Assembly (NCBI GenBank): GCA_014379165.1
Contig: JACMMG010000017.1
Span: 1 to 8,648, forward strand
From: Candidatus Parcubacteria bacterium
GTDB lineage: Bacteria > Patescibacteriota > Minisyncoccia > Phycocordibacterales > SBAW01
Length of the DNA: 8,648 bases
Reading direction: 5' to 3'
Under the pieces are notes generated by a model that did no database searches, was not told the DNA's origin, and was given only the letters and a program-made list of their open reading frames with translations. The translations under genes were made by a program, and so were the position numbers. Of this stretch, positions 1 to 4,835 are shown piece after piece. Within the stretch, counting starts at the first letter, position 1; each line of letters starts with the position of its first letter.

Positions 1-518
1 CTATCATTAGTAATATGACCCTGTATTTTGAGTCTGTTAAAAATCTCTTTTTGAAGCCAAACAATGTGCCGCTTACTTGCAGAGACGAAGGTCGTATAGA
101 ACATAAAGCTCGACTTCCATCGAGGGTCAAAATACGAATAAGTGCATCCATCGCCATCAAAATGTCCTCGCAGAAAATCAAAGAAGTATCTGTTCGGTAT
201 TTTTATTGCACTTATGGTCTTTGTTTTATTTGGTGTCAATCCAATACCTAACAGAAAGTGATAGAAAGTAATGTCCCCAAATTGAATCCGGGTTGTCATT
301 TTGCCGGTATAGCCGGAGCGAGTAGTTCCGATAGAAACCCGTATCTTAAGAGCTTTCATAAAATTTTCCAGCTGTTCCGTATCTTTAGAGACCAAAGAAA
401 TATGCCTCCCGTCCGATGAAAGAGATCCGTCTGTTACGAGCAGACCAATTGCGTAGGCCAGCCCTGGTGACCATTTGATTTTTACCTTTCCTTTTGGTTT
501 TGCTCCTCGCTTCCCCAT
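1..518 (-). CDS. LAGLIDADG homing endonuclease-like protein, 3' end cut by window edge
   Basis: An open frame starts at ATG 518 and reads 172 codons without a stop to the left edge, so the C-terminus is missing. Two LAGLIDADG-type helices are visible: residues about 27-38 (LAYAIGLLVTDGS), followed by a basic 'RHISLVSKD' strand, and residues about 121-132 (FLRGHFDGDGC), each ending in the acidic metal-binding Asp. The spacing of about 95 residues between the motifs fits one monomeric two-motif LAGLIDADG unit that cuts DNA as an intron or intein endonuclease or a free-standing relative. The basic N-terminus (GKRGAKPKGKVKIKW) suits DNA binding. No intron or host gene flanks it here; its 5' neighbour is the rplS terminator. 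A TATACT box lies 6 nt before the ATG, suggesting a leaderless transcript. The family call is firm; target and activity are unknown. Confidence 0.85.
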   Translation of the reverse strand, partial: MGKRGAKPKGKVKIKWSPGLAYAIGLLVTDGSLSSDGRHISLVSKDTEQLENFMKALKIRVSIGTTRSGYTGKMTTRIQFGDITFYHFLLGIGLTPNKTKTISAIKIPNRYFFDFLRGHFDGDGCTYSYFDPRWKSSFMFYTTFVSASKRHIVWLQKEIFNRLKIQGHITND

Positions 519-524
519 ACATCA

Positions 525-530
525 AGTATA
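525..530 (-). promoter_or_regulatory. -10 box of the LAGLIDADG gene, leaderless arrangement
   Basis: TATACT reads 530 to 525 on the minus strand and is followed by only 6 nt (TGATGT) before the ATG at 518. Transcription starting the usual 6-7 nt after the box would begin at or next to the start codon, and no Shine-Dalgarno sequence is present. No convincing -35 element is visible. Confidence 0.5.
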
Positions 531-565
531 CTATCCTCAAGTACATAGCGTCTACCAATTATTTA

Positions 566-599
566 TGAGAAAAAATCGGAAGTGAATCCGATGTTCTCA
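566..599 (-). terminator. Rho-independent terminator of rplS
   Basis: Directly after the rplS stop the minus strand forms a two-part hairpin. The inner stem is ATCGGA (592-587) with TCCGAT (580-575) around a 6-nt loop. The outer stem is TGAGAA (599-594) with TTCTCA (571-566), and its 3' arm contains the U-rich run following the inner stem. It separates the rluA-rplS unit from the endonuclease gene. Confidence 0.75.
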
Positions 600-600
600 A

Positions 601-1068
601 TTATTCCGCGGCAACTTCCGCTTCTTGTGGAGCCTCAACTGCCGGTTCATCAGCTGCTACTGCAACTGGTGAGGTGCCGCGTGCTTTACGCATCGCATGC
701 TTTGCGTCGCGAGCCGCTTTGCGGCGGATAAAGTAAAGCTTCGCTCGGCGTACTCGTGCTCGGCGCAAAACTTCTACAGAATCGATATTTGGCGAGTAAA
801 GTGGAAATATTTTTTCTACTCCTACTCCGCTTGCTACCCGGCGCACCGTAAACATAGCGCCCGGCTCAAGCCCGTGCTTAACCGCGAGGATCAAGCCTTC
901 AAACGCCTGCTTGCGCACGTTGCGGGTTGTAACATCTTTTTTATTTTTGCCCTTTGAAGTTTTGAGTTCCTCAATTTTTTGCCAGACACGCACAGTGTCT
1001 CCTGGGCGAAGGCCCAAGTCTGCACGCTCCTTCATATTTACAGGGGAAATTTTAACTCCAGATGCCAT
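601..1068 (-). CDS. rplS: 50S ribosomal protein L19
   Basis: L19 lies at the 30S-50S interface of the ribosome. The core motifs are present in order: RPGDTVRVWQK (residues 21-31), the AFEGLILAVKHG strand (55-66), FTVRRVASGVGVEKIFPLYSPNI (73-95), and VRRAKLYFIRRKAARDAK (106-123). The protein is 155 residues against about 115 in most bacteria. There are two reasons: a lysine-rich insertion at about residues 37-52 (TSKGKNKKDVTTRN) in the loop before AFEG, and an Ala/Glu/Pro-rich tail after residue 130 that looks disordered. The gene follows the rluA-type gene with 28 nt between them and ends at its own terminator. The start ATG 1068 fits the family's N-terminus. No Shine-Dalgarno site is visible. 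Confidence 0.97.
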   Translation of the reverse strand: MASGVKISPVNMKERADLGLRPGDTVRVWQKIEELKTSKGKNKKDVTTRNVRKQAFEGLILAVKHGLEPGAMFTVRRVASGVGVEKIFPLYSPNIDSVEVLRRARVRRAKLYFIRRKAARDAKHAMRKARGTSPVAVAADEPAVEAPQEAEVAAE

Positions 1069-1082
1069 ATTTTTGAGAGCTC

Positions 1083-1091
1083 ACTGTAACA
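1083..1091 (-). promoter_or_regulatory. Possible extended -10 promoter for rplS
   Basis: TGTTACAGT reads 1091 to 1083 in the short gap between the rluA-type stop and rplS. It matches an extended -10 (TGn plus TACAGT) and would give a leader of a few nucleotides. There is no good -35. rplS may equally be read through from the upstream gene. Confidence 0.3.
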
Positions 1092-1096
1092 CAACC

Positions 1097-1813
1097 TTAT
1101 TCTTCCCGCAATTGCGCCTCTCCTTGGGCAAAATCTGCCGGTAGGGGTGCTTCAAATACGACTTCTCGGCGTTCTGGGTGCATAAAAGAAATCGAATACG
1201 CATGGAGCGCCAGGCGGCTAAACCCAAGGAGCGTGGCTCTTCCTCCACTATATAAAGGGTCTGCAATAATAGGATGCCCAATAAGAGAAAAGTGGACGCG
1301 TATCTGATGTGTCCTGCCGGTTTTAGGAAACGCTTCAACATACGTTGCTGTTTTGCCACGCTCTATTACTCGATAGGCCGTTGTTGCTTCGCGCATCGTA
1401 CCATGGGCCATTTTTGCTGTGCGTGGTGCCAAGCCCCCGCGAGAACTGCCTATTGCTCTTTCGATTATGCCCCGTTCATCTTTAAGCGTACCGTAAACGA
1501 ACGCTCGGTACGTTTTTTTAACTTCCCTATTTTGAAATTGTTTTTTTATTTTATCGAATGCTTTTTGCGTACGTGCGACGACCATGATGCCGGAAGTGTC
1601 TCGGTCGATACGGTGCACGATGCCGGGACGGTCAATAATTGTTCCATCGGGAAGCGTTTGTTCCTCCCCCACTCCTTTTATCTCGGGGTAATGCACGAGG
1701 AGCCAATCAACGAGTGTAGCGCGCTCGTGTTTACCATCGGCATGCACTACAAGACCTGCGGGCTTATTGATAACGATTATAGAGTCATCTTCGTATATAA
1801 CGGCGGGGTCCAT
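1097..1813 (-). CDS. RluA-family 23S rRNA/tRNA pseudouridine synthase
   Basis: The enzyme isomerises selected uridines in rRNA or tRNA to pseudouridine. From ATG 1813 it is 238 residues. Motifs include IYEDDSIIVINKPAGLVVH (6-24), the catalytic HRIDRDTSG block (67-75; nucleophile Asp70), the KTYRAFVYG strand (about 124-132) and GRTHQIRVH (about 179-187), then IADPLYSG and the C-terminal LHAYSI segment. There is no N-terminal S4 domain, so it resembles the short RluA subgroup; which U it modifies cannot be read from the sequence. The frame stays open upstream to 2056. Those 81 extra codons translate the palindromic repeats and do not resemble any RluA N-terminus, so the start at 1813 was chosen; a TATAGT box lies 6 nt before it. 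It precedes rplS on the same strand. Confidence 0.93.
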   Translation of the reverse strand: MDPAVIYEDDSIIVINKPAGLVVHADGKHERATLVDWLLVHYPEIKGVGEEQTLPDGTIIDRPGIVHRIDRDTSGIMVVARTQKAFDKIKKQFQNREVKKTYRAFVYGTLKDERGIIERAIGSSRGGLAPRTAKMAHGTMREATTAYRVIERGKTATYVEAFPKTGRTHQIRVHFSLIGHPIIADPLYSGGRATLLGFSRLALHAYSISFMHPERREVVFEAPLPADFAQGEAQLREE

Positions 1814-1819
1814 AAATGA

Positions 1820-1827
1820 ACTATATA
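1820..1827 (-). promoter_or_regulatory. -10 region of the rluA-type gene, leaderless arrangement
   Basis: The minus strand reads TATATAGT from 1827 to 1820, giving two overlapping -10-like hexamers (TATATA, TATAGT). The nearer one is 6 nt before the ATG at 1813. No Shine-Dalgarno sequence lies close to the start. The box supports the shorter start over the 81-codon extension. Confidence 0.45.
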
Positions 1828-1842
1828 CTCTTTTCTTTTTGT

Positions 1843-1886
1843 GGCTACAACTCAAATTTTGCCGTCGCAAAATTTGAGTTGTAGCC
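1843..1886. repeat. Perfect 20-bp stem, 4-nt loop palindrome
   Basis: The left arm GGCTACAACTCAAATTTTGC (1843-1862) and right arm (1867-1886) are exact reverse complements around the loop CGTC. It lies just upstream of the rluA-type promoter and marks the left edge of the hairpin cluster. No T-run follows the stem on either strand, so it does not look like a terminator. The apex GC-CGTC-GC recurs in the hairpin at 2426-2439. Confidence 0.9.
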
Positions 1887-1896
1887 CCGGCTCGCG

Positions 1897-2060
1897 GTTT
1901 TACAATTGCAAAACATCGCTGTGCCTCCCACTTGTGGTCACAAGTATTTTTCCTGACGGAAAAATCTCGCGACCCCGGCTCGGTACTTTTGCCTTCGCAA
2001 TGCAAAACAAAAGTATACCTGCGCCTCCCACAAAAGCAGGATTTTTTGCGAGGCAAAAAA
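1897..2060. repeat. Cluster of short hairpins with GC-rich spacer repeats
   Basis: Five palindromes follow each other: 1897-1914 (7 bp with one A/C mismatch that would be G-U on the minus-strand RNA), 1930-1945 (6 bp, loop GGTC), 1946-1965 (ATTTTTCC arm, 8 bp, loop TGAC), 1984-2015 (8-bp outer arms, inner TTGC-CTTC-GCAA), and 2042-2060 (TTTTTTGC arm, 8 bp, loop GAG). The stems share no sequence, but the spacers do: CGCGACCCCGGCTCGGT at 1968-1984 recurs nearly unchanged at 2412-2428, and GTGCCTCCCAC at 1921-1931 recurs as GCGCCTCCCAC at 2021-2031. No gene is supported here; open frames crossing it on both strands reflect the repeats' lack of stop codons. Confidence 0.8.
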
Positions 2061-2101
2061 GACGCACCGTCCCCCGTGTCAGGATGGGGTGGTCACGAGT
2101 A

Positions 2102-2184
2102 CAGGAATCTCACTCCTGGGCGCAAAGCCGCCCTTACAAACCCCTCGGTTTGTATGTTCCGCCACGGGAAACAAGTGTTTCCCG
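2102..2184. repeat. Second group of short palindromes
   Basis: This contains CAGGA/TCCTG (2102-2106 with 2114-2118), GGGCG/CGCCC (2118-2122 with 2129-2133), a perfect 8-bp stem TACAAACC with loop CCTC (2135-2154), and a perfect 8-bp stem CGGGAAAC with loop AAGT (2165-2184). The architecture matches the hairpins at 1843-2060 although the arms are unrelated. Nothing else is recognised between 2061 and 2224. Confidence 0.75.
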
Positions 2185-2224
2185 ACCCCTTCCTGCGTGA
2201 GAATCCTGTGCACAACCCATAATG

Positions 2225-2257
2225 CAAAACAGCGACACCGGACGGCGCGCTGTTTTG
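2225..2257 (-). terminator. Trailer hairpin of tRNA-Val, possible terminator
   Basis: CAAAACAGCG (2225-2234) pairs exactly with 2248-2257 around 13 nt that contain a small inner CCG/CGG stem. It begins 6 nt after the tRNA-Val 3' end in the minus-strand direction, and its 3' arm reads CGCTGTTTTG. It could stop transcription or protect and trim the tRNA 3' end. It may equally be another member of the local palindrome family. Confidence 0.5.
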
Positions 2258-2263
2258 ACATTG

Positions 2264-2336
2264 TGGGCGATACAGGACTCGAACCTGTGACCTTCTCTGT
2301 GTAAAAGAGTTGCTCTACCAACTGAGCTAATCGCCC
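2264..2336 (-). tRNA. tRNA-Val (anticodon UAC)
   Basis: The 73-nt cloverleaf has acceptor GGGCGAT/ATCGCCC, D-stem GCTC/GAGC, anticodon loop TTTACAC with anticodon TAC, T-arm ACAGG-TTCGAGT-CCTGT and discriminator A. The anticodon stem has one A-A mismatch at 27-43. CCA is not encoded; CAA follows the discriminator. A long trailer hairpin starts 6 nt downstream. Confidence 0.96.
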
Positions 2337-2356
2337 GCTATCTTGCTTCACGCCTG

Positions 2357-2473
2357 CGGCTCGCAAATTGTACCCTACCTAGGTCCCAGATAATTTTCTG
2401 CTGAAAATTTCCGCGACCCCGCCTCGGTGCCGTCGCACCTCCGGCTCACAAATTGTACCCCGTACAATTTGTG
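2357..2473. repeat. Hairpin cluster between tRNA-Val and tRNA-Arg
   Basis: Three perfect palindromes lie here: 2392-2409 (AATTTTC arm, loop TGCT), 2426-2439 (GGTGC arm, loop CGTC) and 2447-2473 (CACAAATTGTAC arm, 12 bp, loop CCC). The spacer at 2412-2428 (CGCGACCCCGCCTCGGT) differs by one base from the copy at 1968-1984. The 19-nt stretch 2357-2375 recurs at 2442-2460 with one mismatch, but the first copy lacks the second arm of the hairpin. The last palindrome runs into the final two bases of the tRNA-Arg gene. Confidence 0.8.
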
Positions 2474-2543
2474 CCCCCGAGAGGAATCGAACCTCTAGTA
2501 AGAGCTTAGAAGTCTCTCGTTCTATCCGTTGAACTACAGGGGC
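2472..2543 (-). tRNA. tRNA-Arg (anticodon UCU)
   Basis: The 72-nt cloverleaf has acceptor GCCCCTG/CGGGGGC, D-stem GTTC/GAAC, anticodon loop CTTCTAA with anticodon TCT (reads AGA and AGG), T-arm AGAGG-TTCGATT-CCTCT and discriminator A. One mismatch closes the anticodon loop (A31-G39). CCA is not encoded. Its first ten bases overlap the end of the upstream membrane-protein gene, and its 3' end is part of a 12-bp palindrome. Confidence 0.96.
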
Positions 2544-3151
2544 AAGAGATGCAAATGTAGAGTACCATACACGACAAAAATGGCGAGTACCGCCATCGCA
2601 AACCAGAAAAAGTAGCGGTTCACGAGCTCGAGTATCTGGCCGCCGAAGCGCGCTGCAAAATATCCTACAAGCGTTACACGCATAGTACGTCCAAGAAAAA
2701 GACCCGCCGCATAAGACGCAAATGGCAGACCAAGGAACCCGGCGAGATACGTAAACGGTTTGTCAGGCAAAAGGGTGAAAGCGATAAAGAACATAATAAG
2801 AAAAATGTTTCCGCCAACGAGTGTCTGAATTGCGTCAGGGATTTCTGTAAAGCCTGAAAGCGCGAGCAGTTTGTCGCCAAAGCCGCGAAAGAGGAACGCG
2901 CCAATAAGATACCCCGTTACGCCACCAAAGAACGTAAAAATTACTGTAAGCGCAGTATAGAGTTTCCATCGCTCTTTTTTTGCAAGGATCATCGCGGCCA
3001 TAAGCGCCTCGGGCACAATTGGTGAAATAAACGGTTCAAGATACGAAAGAACGCAAAGCCAGAAAATTGCATGCGAACTCCCGGCGCGCTCTGCAAACCA
3101 CCTCCAGGCGCGCTCGCGCATCGTTGTTATATGTTCAATGAGGATACCCAT
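2534..3151 (-). CDS. YqaA/DedA-like VTT-domain membrane protein
   Basis: The protein has 205 residues and about five hydrophobic segments (about 28-55, 66-90, 114-128, 134-165, 180-198), with an N-terminal basic cytoplasmic stretch. The family signature is present: LEPFISPIVPEAL (38-50), GGVTGYLIG with a re-entrant character (76-84), and LLPDKPFTYLAGFLGLPF (127-144), where YqaA proteins carry a Pro-x-Lys-x-Phe-Thr element. Relatives are implicated in membrane homeostasis and lipid or small-molecule transport across the inner membrane; the substrate is unknown here. The ATG at 3151 is 9 nt after the preceding gene's stop, so the two are probably cotranscribed. The stop codon TAG (2536-2534) is made of tRNA-Arg bases 8-10, so the last codons and the tRNA 5' end share sequence. 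Confidence 0.85.
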   Translation of the reverse strand: MGILIEHITTMRERAWRWFAERAGSSHAIFWLCVLSYLEPFISPIVPEALMAAMILAKKERWKLYTALTVIFTFFGGVTGYLIGAFLFRGFGDKLLALSGFTEIPDAIQTLVGGNIFLIMFFIAFTLLPDKPFTYLAGFLGLPFASYAAGLFLGRTMRVTLVGYFAARFGGQILELVNRYFFWFAMAVLAIFVVYGTLHLHLLPL

Positions 3152-3160
3152 TGGGAATAG

Positions 3161-3550
3161 TTAGCGGACGCGTGCGCCGGGCACACCTGTAGTTTCAAAC
3201 AGAGCAAACGGCGTTTCTCCGTCGCCTCCGGTTGCCAAAATCATCGCCTGACTTTCTAACCCCATCATCATTCTAGGTGCCAAGTTAGTTGCAAAGGGGC
3301 ATCTCTTACCGACAAGGTCCTTGGGCTCAGGAAAATATGCAGCAATACCGGAAAGCACTTGCCGTATATCCTGCTCGCCTAAACCATCCGAAGTCGGATG
3401 GTCGGCCGAACCTTCTGTTGATACAGAAGGTTTTAGGCCAAAATTAACGATGAGCTTAAGAAGCTTGTCGCTTCCTTCAATTTTTTCTGCACTTTTAATT
3501 TCGCCTATTTTTATTTCGACTTTTTTAAAGTCATCAATACTTATTTCCAT
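3161..3550 (-). CDS. tRNA-binding OB-fold protein (MetG C-terminal / CsaA type) carrying an in-frame palindromic insert
   Basis: The 129-residue protein matches the stand-alone tRNA-binding domain found at the C-terminus of methionyl-tRNA synthetase: ISIDDFKKVEIKIGEIKSAE (3-22), SDKLLKLIVNFG (27-38), IRQVLSGIAAYFPEPKDLVGKRCPFATNLAPRMMMG (62-97) and ESQAMILA (99-106). It binds structured RNA, presumably tRNA. Between the strand ending at Gly38 and the family's next strand it has about 20 extra residues (39-58, LKPSVSTEGS through DGLG). They are encoded exactly by a multi-arm palindrome at 3377-3438, so the insert looks like a mobile repeat tolerated in a surface loop. It follows the four-helix-bundle gene by 13 nt and precedes the membrane-protein gene by 9 nt. 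Confidence 0.9.
   Translation of the reverse strand: MEISIDDFKKVEIKIGEIKSAEKIEGSDKLLKLIVNFGLKPSVSTEGSADHPTSDGLGEQDIRQVLSGIAAYFPEPKDLVGKRCPFATNLAPRMMMGLESQAMILATGGDGETPFALFETTGVPGARVR
3377..3438. repeat. 62-bp compound palindrome inserted inside a coding gene
   Basis: The outer arms GCCTAAA (3377-3383) and TTTAGGC (3432-3438) enclose two perfect hairpins: CCATCCG-AAGT-CGGATGG (3384-3401) and a 9-bp ACCTTCTGT stem with loop TGAT (3410-3431). They are joined by TCGGCCGA (3402-3409), itself a perfect palindrome. The whole could fold as a cruciform. Read on the minus strand it stays open and adds about 20 residues. The stem-plus-tetraloop design is the same as in the intergenic clusters. Confidence 0.88.
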
Positions 3551-3558
3551 AAGATTAT

Positions 3559-3976
3559 AGGGATTAGGTTTTAGGTTGTAGTAAACGCTTAGTGAGTACT
3601 TGTAACATGCGCTGAATTTCGTCCAACAAAATTAATAAATTTTCTGCTGGCATTTGATATATGTCGCGGACGAGAAGTAATTGGGTTTCAAGTTCTGCCG
3701 CAGATCCGCTTGCAACTTTTAAAAATTGAGCATAATCCTTTGCGGTAGAACGTTTGTTGCCTTCGGCAATATTAGACGGGATAGAAACTGCACAACGCCG
3801 CATTTGACTAATAATACCAAAACGCTCTTCGGAAGGAAGAGATCTTGTTACAAGATAAATTTGTTTGGTTAGGTCCATTGACTTCTGCCAAACAATTAAG
3901 TCTCTAAATGACCGCGCCTCTGACATATCGTTAAGTCTTTTGTTTTCTATTCCCTACAACCTACTCCCTATTCCCT
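3559..3976 (-). mobile_element. Candidate mini-cassette: four-helix-bundle gene between terminal inverted repeats
   Basis: The 23-nt segment 3559-3581 matches the reverse complement of 3954-3976 at 19 of 23 positions. Both are built from TAGG-type short units (AGGGATTAGG..., GGTTGTAG at the inner end). The repeats flank a single four-helix-bundle gene. The left repeat encodes that gene's last residues and stop (LQPKT*); the right repeat encodes the last residues and stop of ruvX (GNRE*). No transposase and no clear target duplication are visible. Mobility is inferred from this layout. Confidence 0.5.
3564..3926 (-). CDS. Four-helix bundle protein (23S rRNA intervening-sequence family)
   Basis: The 120-residue protein has the full family signature: FRDLIVWQKSMDLTKQIY (7-24), LPSEERFGIISQMRRCAVSIPSNIAEGNKR (30-59) and FLKVASGSAAELETQLLLVRDI (68-89). 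Members are encoded in intervening sequences of 23S rRNA genes, as lone genes, or as Avd-like partners of diversity-generating retroelements. They form pentameric nucleic-acid-binding bundles whose cellular role is unclear. No reverse transcriptase or variable repeat is nearby, so this is not a DGR. The gene sits inside the ruvX run, 34 nt after ruvX and 13 nt before the tRNA-binding gene, bounded by inverted repeats, as if it had landed there. The ATG at 3926 gives the expected N-terminus. Confidence 0.93.
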   Translation of the reverse strand: MSEARSFRDLIVWQKSMDLTKQIYLVTRSLPSEERFGIISQMRRCAVSIPSNIAEGNKRSTAKDYAQFLKVASGSAAELETQLLLVRDIYQMPAENLLILLDEIQRMLQVLTKRLLQPKT

Positions 3977-4368
3977 CGTCTATCAAGGTAACTTTGTAAA
4001 ATAATTGCGGCGGCTGATGCATCTAAATCTTTGCTTTCCCCTTCCCCCTGTTTGCCCTGAGGGTGTCGGAGGGCCTGTGCACTTGTCATAAACTCTGACT
4101 CATATGTAACAGGCAGGCCCGAAAGCCCTTCGATATCTTTTTTAAATTGTTCGATATCTTCCATAACAGGGTTCGGCTCGTTTTTAAAATTCTTCGACTC
4201 ACCGAGTATTATCGCCTCCACCCTATTTTCTTTTGCGAGTGTACACACGCGAGACAAGGCATCTCGGTCCGACACTACAGTCGCAAGTGGGAACGCAAGA
4301 GACCCAGTATCGTCAGAGACTGCTACCCCAATGCGCTTAGTGCCATAATCGATGCCGAGGTATTTCAC
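3961..4368 (-). CDS. ruvX: RuvX/YqgF-type Holliday junction resolvase-like nuclease
   Basis: The RNase H-like protein has 135 residues. It begins YLGIDYGTKRIGVAVSDD (3-20) with catalytic Asp7, continues with VEAIILGESKN (50-60), then VTYESEFMTSAQA (87-99) with the second acidic residue at Glu92, and ends in LDASAAAIILQSYL (115-128) with Asp116. Family members are linked to 16S/pre-rRNA 5'-end maturation and to recombination intermediates. The start is GTG 4368; the overlapping upstream ATG would run straight into a stop. The HPQGKQGEGESKD loop (102-114) is polar and specific to this lineage. The final residues GNRE and the stop lie inside the inverted repeat bounding the neighbouring four-helix-bundle gene. 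It is transcribed divergently from the PD-(D/E)XK gene. Confidence 0.93.
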   Translation of the reverse strand: MKYLGIDYGTKRIGVAVSDDTGSLAFPLATVVSDRDALSRVCTLAKENRVEAIILGESKNFKNEPNPVMEDIEQFKKDIEGLSGLPVTYESEFMTSAQALRHPQGKQGEGESKDLDASAAAIILQSYLDRRGNRE

Positions 4369-4399
4369 ATTTAAAGACTAACACATTTTATTGAAAAAC

Positions 4400-4427
4400 T
4401 TGCTCCTGTTGCCCCTACTGGTATAAT
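4400..4427 (+). promoter_or_regulatory. Promoter of the endonuclease-tRNA-Ser-HEPN unit
   Basis: TATAAT at 4422-4427 is preceded by TGG, an extended -10, and by a weak TTGCTC -35 at 4400-4405 with a 16-nt spacer. Only six bases separate the box from the ATG at 4434, so the mRNA would be leaderless. The region 4369-4433 is shared with the oppositely oriented ruvX promoter. Confidence 0.65.
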
Positions 4428-4433
4428 GTAAAC

Positions 4434-4835
4434 ATGCTTCGACGTTCAGTAAATAAAAGGAGTGAACACCACACACAACGAAAGGGCGATACCGCGGTTA
4501 TGCAGGCCATTGCTACTTTTACTAAACTTGGCGCTGATGTTCTCTTCCCTCTTACTGAATCTGCGGCGTATGATCTTGTAGTAGACATCGGACATGGGTT
4601 AAAAAGAGTGCAAATTAAATTTTCTTCTGACAAAGAAGTTGGCTTGCGTCGCATTCATTCAAACTCCAAAGGCTATGTCGTAAAGATATTCCGAAAAAAT
4701 GCTTTTGATTGGCTTTATGTACTTAATAGCAATGGAGAAGAATTCTTGATAACGTATAGTCTTGCAGGACGCCAGTCGGTAACACCTCAACAAAAAGATC
4801 GTATAGAGAGAGTGTTTCCAGCGCTACGTCGATAA
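4434..4835 (+). CDS. PD-(D/E)XK endonuclease of the group I intron endonuclease type (I-Ssp6803I-like)
   Basis: The 133-residue protein has a basic N-terminus, then KGDTAVMQAIATFTKLGADVLFPLTES (17-43), YDLVVDIG with Asp47 and VQIKF with Gln60-x-Lys62. This is the D...QxK arrangement seen in the small PD-(D/E)XK intron endonucleases. It is followed by NAFDWLYVLN (89-98), matching the family's post-catalytic strand. Relatives cut tRNA genes to spread group I introns; I-Ssp6803I lies in a tRNA-fMet intron. Here the gene is free-standing, with no intron structure around it, yet its stop codon ends at 4835 and tRNA-Ser begins at the next base. Activity and target are not known. Confidence 0.8.
   Translation: MLRRSVNKRSEHHTQRKGDTAVMQAIATFTKLGADVLFPLTESAAYDLVVDIGHGLKRVQIKFSSDKEVGLRRIHSNSKGYVVKIFRKNAFDWLYVLNSNGEEFLITYSLAGRQSVTPQQKDRIERVFPALRR

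Noticed and set aside
15..251. Plus-strand open frame at the left edge
   Set aside because: It is the shadow of the LAGLIDADG gene on the minus strand, whose two motifs are clear.
1843..1886. The 20-bp hairpin as a rho-independent terminator
   Set aside because: No T-run follows the stem on either strand, and the stem is AT-rich in its middle.
1814..2056. An 81-codon upstream extension of the RluA-family frame
   Set aside because: It translates the hairpin cluster, resembles no RluA N-terminus, and a -10 box lies 6 nt before the inner ATG at 1813.
1841..2366. Several overlapping open frames on both strands across the repeat cluster and tRNA-Val
   Set aside because: They read through palindromes and a tRNA gene, have no Shine-Dalgarno site or recognisable domain, and exist because the GC-rich repeats contain few stops.
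1897..2473. A CRISPR array
   Set aside because: The stems are all different, spacing is irregular, and the shared spacer motifs are too few and too variable for direct repeats. No cas gene is present.
3554..3559. TATAAT on the minus strand just before the tRNA-binding gene
   Set aside because: Only three bases separate it from the ATG, so transcription would start inside the gene. It is part of the inverted repeat, and the gene is likely cotranscribed from upstream.
3564..3926. A diversity-generating retroelement, because Avd is a four-helix-bundle protein
   Set aside because: There is no reverse transcriptase, template repeat or variable repeat in the window.
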